Origin: Candidatus Undinarchaeales archaeon
GTDB lineage: Archaea > SpSt-1190 > JASMDC01
DNA length: 64,000 nucleotides
Assembly (NCBI GenBank): GCA_030753015.1
Contig: JASMDC010000006.1
Location: forward strand, 62,001 to 126,000
Reading direction: 5' to 3'
In this document: piece by piece, positions 25,667 to 36,353 of the stretch
Layout of the letters: every line of letters starts with the position of its first letter
Position numbering within the stretch: the stretch's first letter is position 1
Translations under genes and position numbers: made by a program
Notes under the pieces: model-generated
The model's input: the letters and a program-made list of their open reading frames with translations, nothing else
What the model was told of the DNA's origin: nothing
Database searches by the model: none

Positions 25667-25915
25667 GTATGCGCAAGCTGTAATACACAAAGGTGGCTCT
25701 TACAAGGGTTCGCATAAATTGGCTCCTTTTATCATCGTAAGCTCACCGAGGTAAAACAATAACAAGTGCTTCACCTTATCGAGGATATACCTCAAAGTGA
25801 GAGGAGTTTCCGCATCGACAATGAGCGGCGGTCTTCGACCACTCTCGATTGGGTGCCCAAATCCACGAAGGTTTGGATGACCTCCCGAACACCCGATCGT
25901 CGGACTATCAGCTGA
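25667..25915. other. Non-coding gap upstream of the cdh promoter
   Basis: No convincing gene. Positions 25814-25849 can fold on either strand into an imperfect hairpin (nested ATCGA/TCGAT, GAG/CTC and GGTC/GACC arms) just past the stop of the Gfo/Idh gene, a possible termination structure. Positions 25783-25795 hold a GAGG-ATATA-CCTC inverted repeat of unknown meaning. Confidence 0.4.
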
Positions 25916-26926
25916 TTATTCGCTTCCTACGATCTGTCCCGCGATCTCCTGTACCTTGATCGCGTTGTCGATAGTGATGTCGGGCGTCTTGCCCTGGAGG
26001 ATGGACTGGACGAAGTGGGCGTCCGTCTGGCGGTGTCCCCACACCCTCGTGCCCCGCACCGAAAGGTCCCATTCCTGCCGCTCCGGCTCGGAGCCGTAGA
26101 GGATAATCTTATCGGTGTTGATGGCGTGGAGTACGTTCGTGTTGTCCCCGTACACCTCTAGCCGGCTGATGGCGGCTGCGGCGTTGGTGGTGGCCCCGTA
26201 GTGCAGATTGCCAACGATCCCGTTGGAGAGCTTGATCACGCCCATGGTGTTGTAACCGGTAATCCCGCCGGCTTCCTCGAGCTTGGGGTAGCTGGGTTTC
26301 CATGCCACGCTCTCGATCTCACAATCGAACATCCACCGGAACATGTCAAGCGACCATACCGAGAGGGTGAAGTCGGGATATCCGCCGCTCTTCTCTAGGT
26401 TCCAGGCCCAGGATCCAGGGGGCCACTGCTCTGCCAGTGCCGAAGCCGGGATGAACTCGCGGAAGTGGAGGGCGATGGGCTTGCCGATAGTTCCGGCCTT
26501 GATCATCTCCTTGATCTTGACGTAGATCGGTGCGAACCGGAAGTTGAGGTTGGGCATCAGGACGACCCCTGCTTCCTCGGCGGCCTTGCCAAGCTCCTTC
26601 GTCTGCTCGATGGTCGCGGCTACCGGCATCTCACAAAGGACGTGCTTCCCCTTCTTGATGGCCTGCATGGCCATGTTGTAATGGAGGGGTGTCGGGAGCG
26701 AGAGCACAACGGCCTCAACCTTTTCGTCCTCCAGGAGCTCATTATAATCCAGGTAGTACGGCACGTCGTACTTCTTCGCAAGGGGCTTCACCCGATCCTC
26801 TGCCAGATCGCAGAGGGCTATAAGATTCGAACCCTCGATCTTCTTGAAAGCGGGGACATGCGCCTGCCCCCCGACGAAACCTACGCCAACGACAGCGACT
26901 CCAACATTATCAGCCATAATATTCAC
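25916..26926 (-). CDS. Gfo/Idh/MocA-family NAD(P)-dependent oxidoreductase
   Basis: A 336-residue soluble dehydrogenase. The N-terminal Rossmann motif is G-V-G-F-V-G (residues 14-19), followed by the family's conserved G-K-H-V-L-C-E-M-P motif, in which the usual E-K-P is replaced by E-M-P, and a C-terminal alpha/beta domain ending in a substrate-binding half. Substrates in this family are usually sugars, inositols or their derivatives; none can be assigned here. The start is GTG, with a TATA box about 30 bases upstream; ATG at 26917 is an alternative. It stands alone between the ATP synthase and cdh blocks. Confidence 0.85.
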   Translation of the reverse strand: MNIMADNVGVAVVGVGFVGGQAHVPAFKKIEGSNLIALCDLAEDRVKPLAKKYDVPYYLDYNELLEDEKVEAVVLSLPTPLHYNMAMQAIKKGKHVLCEMPVAATIEQTKELGKAAEEAGVVLMPNLNFRFAPIYVKIKEMIKAGTIGKPIALHFREFIPASALAEQWPPGSWAWNLEKSGGYPDFTLSVWSLDMFRWMFDCEIESVAWKPSYPKLEEAGGITGYNTMGVIKLSNGIVGNLHYGATTNAAAAISRLEVYGDNTNVLHAINTDKIILYGSEPERQEWDLSVRGTRVWGHRQTDAHFVQSILQGKTPDITIDNAIKVQEIAGQIVGSE

Positions 26927-26952
26927 CCGATCACCTCTCCCCGAACCGTTGT

Positions 26953-26966
26953 CAATATTAAAAACC
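26953..26966 (-). promoter_or_regulatory. TATA box of the Gfo/Idh gene
   Basis: A TTTTTAATATT element on the minus strand centred about 33 bases before the GTG start, predicting a very short leader. Confidence 0.5.
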
Positions 26967-27029
26967 TAGCCCCTGCGCCGACTGCAAACGAAGCCGTCGG
27001 CCAGTGGTCCCGGAGAAGGCTCGGGCGTA

Positions 27030-27416
27030 TCATCCCTTAGGAAACATTTGCACGCTCTTTGCAATGCTCCTAGTCGTGATGATCCCCACGATGTCCCCGC
27101 CGTCCACGACGATGAGCCGCCTGATGTTCGACCGGCCCATGAGCGCGCTCGCCTCGCCGATTTCCCCATCCTTCTCGATGGTGATGAGGCGAGAGGACAT
27201 GACTTGGTGCACGTAGGTCGTGGTGGGATCGAGCCCGTACGCCACAACCTTACGCAGGATGTCACGCTCGGTGATGATACCAATGACCTCCCCGCTTTCC
27301 TCCACGAGGACGGACCCGCGTCTCTCCCTGTCCATGAGTTTTGCAGCCTGCGCCACCGTCTTGTGGTGGTCGATCTTCATCACGTCATGCATGATGTCCT
27401 TGACCGTTAGCGTCAT
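27030..27416 (-). CDS. CBS-domain pair protein
   Basis: A 128-residue protein made only of two CBS motifs (about 8-60 and 70-125), each with the sheet pattern V-x-G-I-I-T and a following acidic or Arg residue (G-I-I-T-E-R-D, G-I-I-T-T-R-S). Such modules usually bind adenine nucleotides such as AMP, ATP or SAM and act as energy sensors. It lies 22 bases after atpD and is probably the last gene of the ATP synthase operon, which would fit an adenylate-sensing role near the enzyme; this is inference. Confidence 0.88.
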   Translation of the reverse strand: MTLTVKDIMHDVMKIDHHKTVAQAAKLMDRERRGSVLVEESGEVIGIITERDILRKVVAYGLDPTTTYVHQVMSSRLITIEKDGEIGEASALMGRSNIRRLIVVDGGDIVGIITTRSIAKSVQMFPKG

Positions 27417-27438
27417 TTAGTTTCCACCTCGTCATAAC

Positions 27439-28068
27439 TCAGGCAGTCTTTGCCTTGATCTTCTTGAGCTGGACGAAGCTGGAGCGCTCCATTTCGTCGA
27501 GCTTCATCTTGATGTACCTCACCGTGGCCTCCAGCTTGGGAATGAGAACGTATTCCAGAGCGTTCACGCGCCGCCTCGTCCGCTCGATCTCGAGCGCGAG
27601 GACCTTGATGGACTTCTCGGACTCGCCCAGTTTCACGATGTCCTCGAGTACCTCCTCGAACCGCTTGGCCGCCTCGTCGACCTCCGACGTGGTGCCCGCG
27701 ATGGAGTAGCCTCGCTCGAGCCCAACATCCCCCACCTTGAGCCGGAAGGCCGGTGTCTTGACGTTCATCACGCCAGTGGTAGTTATGCTGAGCATGGCCC
27801 TCCTCCTGAGGAGGAGGGAGGCAACCTCCGTGCTCTCGGCTCCGCTCACAACCTGGGCGGCGATGAGGGCCTCGAAGGCCTCGGCCAGCCGCACCTCTGT
27901 CTTGGAGCGAAGCTTGCTCGTCCTCTGGACAATCTCCATGAACTGGCGTACCATGCCCTCGTTCTTCTCCTTCAGGAGCTTGTGGCCTTTCTTTGCGAGC
28001 TTGGTCTTCTTTTTTAGGTGGAGGAGCTCCATCCGTGTGGGGTTGACGTTGAGGATCTCCTGGGCCAC
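27439..28068 (-). CDS. atpD: A-type ATP synthase subunit D (central stalk)
   Basis: The long coiled-coil rotor shaft of the A1 part. The 209 residues begin with the typical N-P-T-R-M-E-L-L-H-L-K-K-K segment and end in a second long helix (R-R-R-V-N-A-L-E-Y-V-L-I-P). It directly follows atpB (stop and start adjacent). Order H-I-K-E-C-F-A-B-D matches other archaea. Confidence 0.95.
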   Translation of the reverse strand: MAQEILNVNPTRMELLHLKKKTKLAKKGHKLLKEKNEGMVRQFMEIVQRTSKLRSKTEVRLAEAFEALIAAQVVSGAESTEVASLLLRRRAMLSITTTGVMNVKTPAFRLKVGDVGLERGYSIAGTTSEVDEAAKRFEEVLEDIVKLGESEKSIKVLALEIERTRRRVNALEYVLIPKLEATVRYIKMKLDEMERSSFVQLKKIKAKTA

Positions 28069-29481
28069 CTAGGATGACACCTCGGCTTCCGCCTTCTTGG
28101 GAAGGTACTTCTCGATGAACTCCTCATCGATGCGCTTGAGCTCCGACTTCGGCAAGTCCGAGAGGAGTTCCCACGAGATGCGAAGGGTGTCCTCGATAGT
28201 CCTGTGCTCGTGCCTCCCCTGGCCGATGAACCGCTCCTCGAAGTTGTCTGCGAAGTTGAGGTATTTCGCGTCGATGTCGCTGAGGGCGGCCTCGCCGATG
28301 ACGGCCACGAGCTCGCGCATGTCCCTGCCGCGAGCGTAAGCCGAGTAGAGTTGGTTTGACACCCCGTGGTGGTCGGCCCGCGTCTTGCCCTCGCCGATGC
28401 CCTTGGTCATGAGCCTTGAGAGGCACGGGAGGATGTCGATGGGCGGATACACACCACGTCGTACCATGTCCCTGCTGAGGACGATCTGACCCTCCGTGAT
28501 GTAGCCCGTGAGGTCGGGGATGGGATGGGTGATGTCATCCTCCGGCATGGAGAGGATAGGGAGCTGGGTGATGGATCCCTTCTTGCCGTAGATCTTGCCG
28601 GCGCGCTCGTAGAGGCTGGACAGGTCTGTGTACATGTAGCCGGGGTACCCGCGGCGTCCTGGGACCTCGTTGCGCGCAGCCGAGATCTCGCGCAGAGCCT
28701 CGCAGTAGTTCGTCATGTCGGTGAGGATGACGAGCACGTGCATCTCAAGCTCGAAGGCGAGGTACTCCGCGGCGGTTAGTGCCATGCGCGGCGTTGCGAT
28801 GCGCTCGATCGCCGGATGGTCCGCCAGGTTCATGAACACCACCGAGCGCTCGATGGCTCCTGTCTTGCGGAAGTCGGTGATGAAGAAGTTCATCTCCTCG
28901 AAGGTGATCCCCATAGCGCCGAACACCACCGCGAAGTCACCCGCCCCCTCCTCCAGCACTCGCGCCTGGCGGGCGATCTGGGCGGCGAGCTCGTTGTGCG
29001 GCAGCCCTGATCCGCTGAAGATGGGAAGCTTCTGGCCCCGCACGAGCGTGTTCATGAGGTCGATGGACGACACTCCAGTCTCGATGAAGTCGGCGGGGTA
29101 CTCCCGAGCCGTGGGATTGATAGGGTTTCCGATGATGTCCATCATCTTCTCGGGCACGATGGCCGGACCCTTGTCGATGGGCTTTCCCAGGCCGCTGAAC
29201 ACGCGCCCAAGGATGTCGGGGGACACGGCCAGCTCAACGGACTTCCCGGTGAACTTGAGCTTGGTATCCCCGATGTTGATACCGGAGGTTCCTTCGAACA
29301 CCTGGACCACGGCCGTGTTCCCGGACACCTCGAGCACCTGGCCGAGCCTCTGTTCGCCGCCAGAGAGCTCGATCTTGACGAGCTCGTTGTAGGCAACGTC
29401 ACGGACGTTCTCGACGATGACGAGGGGACCGGAGATCTCCGTCACACCCATGTACTCCCGAAGCTTGCTGATGTCACTCAC
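28069..29481 (-). CDS. atpB: A-type ATP synthase subunit B (non-catalytic)
   Basis: The 470-residue regulatory nucleotide-binding subunit. It has the N-terminal beta-barrel ([10 protein letters not shown]) and a P-loop region degenerated to S-G-S-G-L-P-H-N-E, as expected for B. The start is taken as the GTG at 29479-29481, because GGAGGTGAG lies 5 bases upstream; it overlaps the end of atpA by 8 bases. Upstream in-frame ATGs lack such a site. Confidence 0.94.
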   Translation of the reverse strand: MSDISKLREYMGVTEISGPLVIVENVRDVAYNELVKIELSGGEQRLGQVLEVSGNTAVVQVFEGTSGINIGDTKLKFTGKSVELAVSPDILGRVFSGLGKPIDKGPAIVPEKMMDIIGNPINPTAREYPADFIETGVSSIDLMNTLVRGQKLPIFSGSGLPHNELAAQIARQARVLEEGAGDFAVVFGAMGITFEEMNFFITDFRKTGAIERSVVFMNLADHPAIERIATPRMALTAAEYLAFELEMHVLVILTDMTNYCEALREISAARNEVPGRRGYPGYMYTDLSSLYERAGKIYGKKGSITQLPILSMPEDDITHPIPDLTGYITEGQIVLSRDMVRRGVYPPIDILPCLSRLMTKGIGEGKTRADHHGVSNQLYSAYARGRDMRELVAVIGEAALSDIDAKYLNFADNFEERFIGQGRHEHRTIEDTLRISWELLSDLPKSELKRIDEEFIEKYLPKKAEAEVSS

Positions 29482-31258
29482 GCTTCTCACCTCCATACTT
29501 CTCGACGAGCGCAAGCACCTGATTCTGCATCTCGTCCTCGAGATTCTTTACGTGCGCCTCTATCTCCTCCTCCTTCACGAACTTGGTACGTGCGATGCGC
29601 TCGCGCACGGGGATGGCGAGGAGGTCAGCCAGGGGGATTCTCTCGGCCAGCACCCCGAGACCGGCGTTGTGCATCTTGAGGATAAGGCCCATGATGAGCA
29701 ACTGCTTCCTTCCCGAGGTGTAGGTGTCCACTTCGTGGAAGGCGTTCTGCTGGAGGAAGTCCTCGCGGATCGACCGCGTCGTCTCGAGCAGGAACCTGTC
29801 AGAGGGCCGGAGGGCATCGGGGCCCACGAGCTTCACGATCTCCTCGAGCTCCGCCTCCTTCTGGAGGAGCTTCATAGCCTCCTTTCGCAGCCCCTTCCAC
29901 TCGGCGGACACGTTGGTGCGCCACCACTCCTCGACGTCATCCAAATACAGGGAATAGCTCTGGAGCCAGTTGATGCTCGGGAAGTGCCTGCGGTCGGCAA
30001 GCTTAGCGTCCAGGGCCCAGAACACCTTTGTGATACGCAGCGTGTTCTGGGTCACCGGCTCCGAGAAGTCCCCTCCCGGCGGGGACACGGCCCCAACCAC
30101 GGTGAGGGACCCCTCCCGTTCGTCGGTCCCCAGGGTGATAACCCGACCTGCACGCTCGTAGAACGCGGCCACCTTGGATGCCAGGTAGGCGGGGTAGCCC
30201 TCCTCCCCGGGCATCTCCTCCAGCCGCCCCGATATCTCTCGGAGTGCCTCGGCCCACCGCGACGTAGAGTCGGCCATGAGACCTACCGAATAGCCCATGT
30301 CCCGGTAGTACTCCGCTAACGTGATACCCGTGTAGATGCTGGCCTCTCTTGCAGCCACCGGCATGTTGGACGTGTTGGCGATGAGCACGGTCCTGTCCAT
30401 GAGAGGCAGACCCGACTTGGGATCCTTGAGCTCGGGGAACTCGCGGAGCACGTCGGTCATCTCATTGCCGCGTTCTCCACAGCCGATGTAGACGATGATG
30501 TCCGTGTCAGCCCATTTCGCGAGCTGGTGCTGGGTAACGGTCTTACCGCTCCCGAACGGGCCCGGAATGCAGGCAGTGCCGCCCTTGGCGATGGGGAAGA
30601 ACGTGTCGAGTATACGCTGGCCGGTGATGAGCGGGATATGAGGTGCCAGCTTCTCCTTGTACGGCCGTCCACGGCGCACGGGCCACTTCTGGAGCATGTT
30701 GACCTGCCGTTCCCCCTCGGGGGTCTTGATGACCGCCATCACGTCCTCGACGACATACTCGCCCTTCTTGGTGACGGAGGCCACGCTTCCGTCCGCGTCA
30801 GAGGGCACGAGGATCTTGTGCTCGACCAGGGCGCTCTCCTGAACGACCCCGACCACGTCGCCCGCCTTCACGGTATCGCCCTTCTTCACCCGTGGCTCGA
30901 AGACCCACGTCTTCTTCCTGTCAAGTGGATCAGCCTCCACCCCCCTGATGATGAACTCGCCGGCCTTCTCCTTGATGACCTGCAGGGGTCGCTGGATACC
31001 GTCGAAGATCGCCCCCATGAGCCCGGGGCCGAGCTCCACGGAGAGCGGCATGCCCGTGCTCACCACGGGCTCACCGACGCTCAGACCCGAGGTCTCCTCG
31101 TAGACCTGGATGGTTGCCGCGGCACCTAAGAGGCCGATGACCTCGCCTATGAGGCCCTGTTTCCCGACCCGGACCACGTCGAACATCTTGACGCCCTTCA
31201 TTTCATCGGCATCGATGACCGGTCCTGCTACCTTAACGATCTTGCCTTCTATTGCCAT
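29474..31258 (-). CDS. atpA: A-type ATP synthase subunit A (catalytic)
   Basis: The 594-residue catalytic subunit. The Walker A motif is G-P-F-G-S-G-K-T at residues 233-240, the A-type bulge domain is at about 110-190, and the conserved G-E-R-G-N-E and S-T-S-R-W-A-E-A segments are present. No intein interrupts the P-loop. It begins 2 bases after the atpF stop. Confidence 0.96.
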   Translation of the reverse strand: MAIEGKIVKVAGPVIDADEMKGVKMFDVVRVGKQGLIGEVIGLLGAAATIQVYEETSGLSVGEPVVSTGMPLSVELGPGLMGAIFDGIQRPLQVIKEKAGEFIIRGVEADPLDRKKTWVFEPRVKKGDTVKAGDVVGVVQESALVEHKILVPSDADGSVASVTKKGEYVVEDVMAVIKTPEGERQVNMLQKWPVRRGRPYKEKLAPHIPLITGQRILDTFFPIAKGGTACIPGPFGSGKTVTQHQLAKWADTDIIVYIGCGERGNEMTDVLREFPELKDPKSGLPLMDRTVLIANTSNMPVAAREASIYTGITLAEYYRDMGYSVGLMADSTSRWAEALREISGRLEEMPGEEGYPAYLASKVAAFYERAGRVITLGTDEREGSLTVVGAVSPPGGDFSEPVTQNTLRITKVFWALDAKLADRRHFPSINWLQSYSLYLDDVEEWWRTNVSAEWKGLRKEAMKLLQKEAELEEIVKLVGPDALRPSDRFLLETTRSIREDFLQQNAFHEVDTYTSGRKQLLIMGLILKMHNAGLGVLAERIPLADLLAIPVRERIARTKFVKEEEIEAHVKNLEDEMQNQVLALVEKYGGEKRE

Positions 31259-31260
31259 TG

Positions 31261-31611
31261 CTATCCACCTTCTTCATCCTTTGCCAGGATGTCAACACCC
31301 ACCGCCCTCTTGATAAGCACCCGCACCTCATCCATTGCCGTCCCCTGGCTTCCATGCTTGTCGGGCAGGGGGAGGACCACGGGAAGGAACTGCTCCTCCG
31401 TGATGGCTTGGATGGTCTTGATGAGCTTGGGGGCAAAGAACTCTGTGATTAGGATGAGCGCCACGTCATCGTCGCGGCGCAGTCTGAAGAGATGCTGCTC
31501 TGCCTCCTCCACGGTGTCGGCCTCGTACGCTCGGGTGACGCCTGCGAACCTGAAACCGATGACGGTATCACGGTCCCCTATGACAGCGATCTCGTAGCTA
31601 GACATAGACAT
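31261..31611 (-). CDS. atpF: A-type ATP synthase subunit F
   Basis: A 116-residue central-stalk subunit. It begins with the conserved [14 protein letters not shown] segment and folds as a small Rossmann-like protein. It overlaps the 3' end of atpC by 14 bases. Confidence 0.92.
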   Translation of the reverse strand: MSMSSYEIAVIGDRDTVIGFRFAGVTRAYEADTVEEAEQHLFRLRRDDDVALILITEFFAPKLIKTIQAITEEQFLPVVLPLPDKHGSQGTAMDEVRVLIKRAVGVDILAKDEEGG

Positions 31612-32788
31612 CCCTCACGACACCGTGCAGCTTCTCCTTGTCCATGTTCTCGAACTTTGCGTGGAAGATCATTTTGAGTATGACAGCTTCTCGCTCCATC
31701 ATGAGCGCGTATGTGATGATGGGATCGGGTGAGAGGGTCCGAGAGAGCGTGCGCTCCCTGGCCCCTTGCAGGAGGGCATTGTCGCACGCCCGTTCGAAGG
31801 CGGAGACTGAGAGGTCACCCTTGCACGTTGAGGCGGCCTTGCTCGCTAGCTTGACGATATCCGGCTCGGAAAAGGCAGCACTTATCGCATCAGGGTGCTC
31901 CCCGAGCAGGTCGTGGAATCGCTCCACATGGATCGTGCCGCTCGGCATGAAGGCCTCCTTCGGGAGATCCTCCTGATGGTGGAGGTGTGCACGGACAAGT
32001 GTCTTGAGGTTCTGCACGTCCACAAGGCTCTTGAGGATGTTCCGGGCCAGGTCCGCTCGCCTCCCCATGCTCTCGGACAGCTTCGTGTTAAGGAGGGCGA
32101 AGAATGCCGTGTCCAAGGCATACGCCACATGCTGGGGATCGATCTCCACCTCTTTATCGCTCCCCCCGTGGCGGATGATGTACGGAGCGTATGTGGATAG
32201 GGGCCCCTCCTGGTCTGTCCCCGTTTTCTTGGCTGTAGTGATCGCCCCGAACGTCCTTTCCAGGCACGCCGCGTACCCTGTATCGCCCACCAACCCGGGA
32301 AGCGCGTCAAGCTCTTCGGCCTTGGCCATTGTCGCCAGCGACTCCTCAGAAAGGGTGCCTGCATAGGAGAGCGTCCGCTCGATATGGTCGGGTGGACGCC
32401 CCTGCAGCTTGCCGCGCACGACGGCGTGAAGATTGTGTAGGTCGTGGCGCGCCTGGAGGACGTCGACGAGCACGCGGTCCTCCTCCGGGAGGAGGGAACG
32501 CACCAAGACGTACGTGCGCAGGAGCGTCTTGTCAGCAGCGAGGTCGAAGTCGCGCCACTCACGCACTTGCCTCAGGTCCTGGCTATAGCTCGAGTCGCCA
32601 AGGGCCTTGAGCACCTCAAGGTGCGTTGACGTCTCTACCAACTCATCGATCCTGGCCTTCCGGAGGAGCCGGTTCTCAAGGGCTCGCACCCTCCCGAGGC
32701 CGTACGCGTACTTAGAATCCTCCATACCGTTGAGGCCCAGGTAGGTGAGGACGGCGCCGGACCCGAAGATGAAGGATTCAAGGAGCAT
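31598..32788 (-). CDS. atpC: A-type ATP synthase subunit C
   Basis: The 396-residue funnel-shaped adaptor between the proteolipid ring and the central stalk. The family core starts at Y-A-Y-G-L-G-R-V-R (residue 27), but an ATG 21 codons before Met22 has a good GGTGATC site 5 bases upstream, whereas Met22 has none. The extra N-terminal segment (L-L-E-S-F-I-F-G-S-G-A-V-L) is hydrophobic and unusual for this soluble subunit. Both starts remain possible; Met22 is at 32725. Confidence 0.9.
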   Translation of the reverse strand: MLLESFIFGSGAVLTYLGLNGMEDSKYAYGLGRVRALENRLLRKARIDELVETSTHLEVLKALGDSSYSQDLRQVREWRDFDLAADKTLLRTYVLVRSLLPEEDRVLVDVLQARHDLHNLHAVVRGKLQGRPPDHIERTLSYAGTLSEESLATMAKAEELDALPGLVGDTGYAACLERTFGAITTAKKTGTDQEGPLSTYAPYIIRHGGSDKEVEIDPQHVAYALDTAFFALLNTKLSESMGRRADLARNILKSLVDVQNLKTLVRAHLHHQEDLPKEAFMPSGTIHVERFHDLLGEHPDAISAAFSEPDIVKLASKAASTCKGDLSVSAFERACDNALLQGARERTLSRTLSPDPIITYALMMEREAVILKMIFHAKFENMDKEKLHGVVRDVYV

Positions 32789-32798
32789 TCACGATCAC

Positions 32799-33401
32799 CT
32801 ACGAGAACAGCTCTTTTGCGATCTTTGACCTCAACCCGTCCATGCGAAGCTCGAGCAACGCATCAAAGGACGCATTCACCTCGATCTCACCGCACCGGAG
32901 CACGATCCCGCCGATGATGGCTCGGCCCTCACGCGAGAGGGTGAGGTGCTTCGTCCCAAGGTCGTTCTCGACCTGCTTCAGATCATTATCTGAGAGCACG
33001 CCGTTCTTCCTGTCCCGTTCAGGGAGGATGACCTCGATATCGGGGCCCGGGAGGTCTTCTGCTCCCTTCCTAATCCACGAGAGCAGGAGACCTTTGTACT
33101 CCTTCCCCCTCGTGAACGCCTCGAGGTTCTCATGAACCCGCTCAATGGTCTCGAGGATGAGCTTATCCTTGGCCCTGAGCAGGTTGCGCTTGGGCTCCAT
33201 CGTGCCCACGGCGAGGATCTTCTGTTGCTCGATCCTGGCCTCGCGCTCGGCCTCCCGCATGATCCCCTCCCTTATATGCTCACCATCCGCCCTGGCACGG
33301 GCCAGGATATCGTCTGCCCTCGCCCGCGCCTGGGAGAGCTCCCGCTCAACATCCTTCTCCGCGTCAGCGAGGATCTTGCTACCTATCTCCTCTAAACCCA
33401 C
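32799..33401 (-). CDS. atpE: A-type ATP synthase subunit E (peripheral stalk)
   Basis: A 200-residue subunit: an N-terminal helical half rich in Ala, Arg and Glu that pairs with AtpH in the peripheral stalk, and a globular C-terminal domain (I-I-G-G-I-V-L-R-C-G-E-I-E-V-N). The start is the GTG at 33399-33401, with GGTGATC five bases upstream; the longer frame runs into atpK and is Ser/Pro-rich nonsense. Confidence 0.92.
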   Translation of the reverse strand: MGLEEIGSKILADAEKDVERELSQARARADDILARARADGEHIREGIMREAEREARIEQQKILAVGTMEPKRNLLRAKDKLILETIERVHENLEAFTRGKEYKGLLLSWIRKGAEDLPGPDIEVILPERDRKNGVLSDNDLKQVENDLGTKHLTLSREGRAIIGGIVLRCGEIEVNASFDALLELRMDGLRSKIAKELFS

Positions 33402-33426
33402 TGTGAGATCACCTTCTCTGCCCGTA

Positions 33427-33906
<480 letters not shown>

Positions 33907-33918
33907 TTATACACCTCT

Positions 33919-35964
33919 TTAAGCATTCAAACCACTCCCTTGGTTAATTCTGAGGTATTGAACCTCTTTCTTGAATGGGGAGAACCTGCGCCCTCCCCCC
34001 TCTAGGAACTTACCGAACCATTCAACGTAGTGAAGCCTCGCCGTGTGGATGAATCCCGAGAGGGCGCTGAGGATCACATTCACCAGGTGGCCGAAGATGA
34101 AGAGAGGGATGGCCACGATGAGACCCAGCGCTCCGAAAGAGGTCACTACCATCACGGAGAGTGAGTCCACCACGTTGGCGATGACCGCCGAAGCCAGCCC
34201 TAGGGCGAGGATCCTTGTGTACGACAGGACGTCCCCCAGGTACCCAACGAGGCCATAGAGACCAATCAGGCCCACACCAAGCCGTTGGATGGGATTCTTG
34301 AAATTCCTACCGAAGAAGAGGACGACGATGATGACGCCCAAGCCGATGAGGGTCTTGGACACAATCAGGTACTCCTTGCCGATGGTGCCCGCGTCGATGA
34401 GAGCGTAGGCAACGATCCCTGTGAGGAGCATGAGCCATGGAAGGTCGTCCATGAGCGCGTCGGGCCACCTCCCCATCCGGATGTTCTTGTAGGCTGCGAA
34501 CAGGATACCGGACATGAGGTGGATGATTCCAAAAGCGATGGTGAGGTACAGGAACTTCATGGGTTCAGCGAGGGGATCGAAGAGGGAGAAGCGCGAGAGG
34601 ATGGGTATGTACAGGCTCGGGTACTCCTTGGGACTCGTGAAGATGTTCCCCAGCCAGCTCCCTCCCACGAGAGCGCCGGCCACGATGCCGAAGAAACCGC
34701 CGGCCATGAGGACATACATGAGCTTTCGTGCAGCCCCGGTGAGCCCCTTGATGAAGATGAAGTATGAGGAGAGGAGGATGAGGATGATGCCATAGCCTGC
34801 GTCCGTGAGGCAGAAGCCGAAGAAGACGGCAAAGAATGGCATGATGAGGGGGGTGGGGTCCACCTCCCGATAGGAGGGGAGCCCGTACAGCTCCTGCACA
34901 AGCTCGAAGGGCGAGACCCGATCATCGTTATCCAGGATCACAGGGACGCTGTCCTCCGGGTCGGGATCAACCGCCTTCACCTCAACCTTCCCATCCGCGA
35001 CCTCGTCGAGCACAGTCCGAATCCTCGGGACATCATCAGCCTTCGCCCACCCCGTGATGACAAAGAGGTTCGTGCTTTGTGCAAGGTTCCGCTCGACATC
35101 AAGGCCCTGTTTCTGGAGGGACAGGGCGTCGAAGAGCATCTGGAGCTTCGGCTTGGACGACGCGACCCTTTCAAGGAACGAACCCTCCGCCTTCTTGATG
35201 TTATCCTTCAGGTCCCGGATCTCTGTGCCCAGCCGTTCAGCGACCTCGGAAGGGGTGCCCTTTGCGTGGGGGAGGCGTGCTTCCTTGGCGAAGCGGTTGA
35301 GCACATCCCTGGCCTGCTCGTCGGCCGACTTGTGATACACTACCAAGAAGAGTCTTTCCGCTCCCTTTGTGCCAAGGTCCTCCGTGTGAACCGCCCCCCC
35401 TGTCTCCTCTGCTACGGTCCGAAGACCCTGGTGGAGGGGTTCTACGTTGTTCTGGAGGCATGTTATCAGGAGCACCCGTGTATGGGGTGTGTCCGTGAGG
35501 TGGTCAAGCCGGAGCTGGAGGGCCTCGAAGCCCTTGAGCTGTTCGAGCATCTGCTCTCTGCGGCCGATCTCCTCTCGAAGGTACGAGAGCCTGCCCTCAA
35601 CCTCCCGTGCCTCGACCTCGGCAGCGGCGATGATGTTCTCCCCTGACGGGACCACTTGAGCGAACTCGTCTTGATCGACGTCGAGGAACGTCTTGATACC
35701 GATGAGCGAGTCGATGAACGGCGTCTGAGCAGGAGGCTCGTATCGCTTGAACAGGCCGAGGAGGCTTCTCACCCTGGAGAGCTTGGTCTCGACATCGTCC
35801 GCTTCCTCTGGGATGACACCAAAGGAGATGTGCTCGCTCTCCTCGTCGTCGGTGCTGCGGATAGCCTCGACGTGAAGCAGGCCGAGATCGTGGAGTGCCG
35901 AGATGATCGGCTCCTTGACCTCTCTAACCGAGAGGATGGTGAGCTTCTTGATTAGGGTGATCAT
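33919..35964 (-). CDS. atpI: A-type ATP synthase subunit I (a subunit)
   Basis: The 681-residue stator membrane subunit. Residues 1 to about 340 form the cytoplasmic arm with coiled coils. The C-terminal half has about seven or eight membrane helices, including S-Y-T-R-I-L-A-L-G-L-A (from 581), whose Arg584 is the predicted essential arginine facing the rotor glutamate. It is followed by atpK after 15 bases. Confidence 0.95.
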   Translation of the reverse strand: MITLIKKLTILSVREVKEPIISALHDLGLLHVEAIRSTDDEESEHISFGVIPEEADDVETKLSRVRSLLGLFKRYEPPAQTPFIDSLIGIKTFLDVDQDEFAQVVPSGENIIAAAEVEAREVEGRLSYLREEIGRREQMLEQLKGFEALQLRLDHLTDTPHTRVLLITCLQNNVEPLHQGLRTVAEETGGAVHTEDLGTKGAERLFLVVYHKSADEQARDVLNRFAKEARLPHAKGTPSEVAERLGTEIRDLKDNIKKAEGSFLERVASSKPKLQMLFDALSLQKQGLDVERNLAQSTNLFVITGWAKADDVPRIRTVLDEVADGKVEVKAVDPDPEDSVPVILDNDDRVSPFELVQELYGLPSYREVDPTPLIMPFFAVFFGFCLTDAGYGIILILLSSYFIFIKGLTGAARKLMYVLMAGGFFGIVAGALVGGSWLGNIFTSPKEYPSLYIPILSRFSLFDPLAEPMKFLYLTIAFGIIHLMSGILFAAYKNIRMGRWPDALMDDLPWLMLLTGIVAYALIDAGTIGKEYLIVSKTLIGLGVIIVVLFFGRNFKNPIQRLGVGLIGLYGLVGYLGDVLSYTRILALGLASAVIANVVDSLSVMVVTSFGALGLIVAIPLFIFGHLVNVILSALSGFIHTARLHYVEWFGKFLEGGGRRFSPFKKEVQYLRINQGSGLNA

Positions 35965-35979
35965 GGTCTACCCATTCCT

Positions 35980-36309
35980 CTAGAAACGTCGTTCTTCAGT
36001 ATCGAGAATCCCCTCTGCAATCTCTTTGGCCACAGCGTCGATGCGCACCGACGCCTTCTTCTGGAGGGCCTTCACTGCGGTCTTGCCCTTGCTGAGCGCA
36101 ACCTTCTGCTTGGCCAGGGCATCCTCTTTCAGAGTGCTCAGGAGCTCACCGGCCTCCTTCTCCGCGTCCCGCTTGGCCTTCTCGAGAATATGTGTGGACT
36201 CCTTCTCGGTAGCCGCGACGATGTCCCTGGCCTGGGAGGTTCCGTCATCAACGGTCTTTTTCGCCTTGGTCTCGATCTCACGAACCACACCGAGAATGTC
36301 CTTGGTCAA
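35980..36309 (-). CDS. atpH: ATP synthase subunit H (peripheral stalk)
   Basis: A 109-residue, almost wholly helical, charged subunit that pairs with AtpE. The start is assigned to TTG at 36307-36309, giving (M)-T-K-D-I-L-G-V-V-R-E-I-E, the usual AtpH beginning; a GGAG lies 10 bases before it and a TATA box about 38 bases before it. A longer frame up to 36402 would begin upstream of the promoter and is rejected. It is the first gene of the ATP synthase operon. Confidence 0.85.
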   Translation of the reverse strand: MTKDILGVVREIETKAKKTVDDGTSQARDIVAATEKESTHILEKAKRDAEKEAGELLSTLKEDALAKQKVALSKGKTAVKALQKKASVRIDAVAKEIAEGILDTEERRF

Positions 36310-36340
36310 GGGGGTACAACTCCAAGGGCTCCCCAGAGGA

Positions 36341-36353
36341 ATAATTTTATAAC
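36341..36353 (-). promoter_or_regulatory. TATA box of the ATP synthase operon
   Basis: Reads GTTATAAAATTAT on the minus strand; the predicted start near 36321 leaves a leader of about 12 bases before atpH. Confidence 0.6.

Noticed and set aside
25586-25690. N-terminal extension of cdhA
   Set aside because: It crosses the TATA box and inverted repeat; the ATG at 25585 has a strong ribosome site.
25681-25745. 20-codon minus-strand leader peptide (after GGAG) before cdhA
   Set aside because: It lies upstream of the predicted cdhA TATA box, so it would not be on the transcript.
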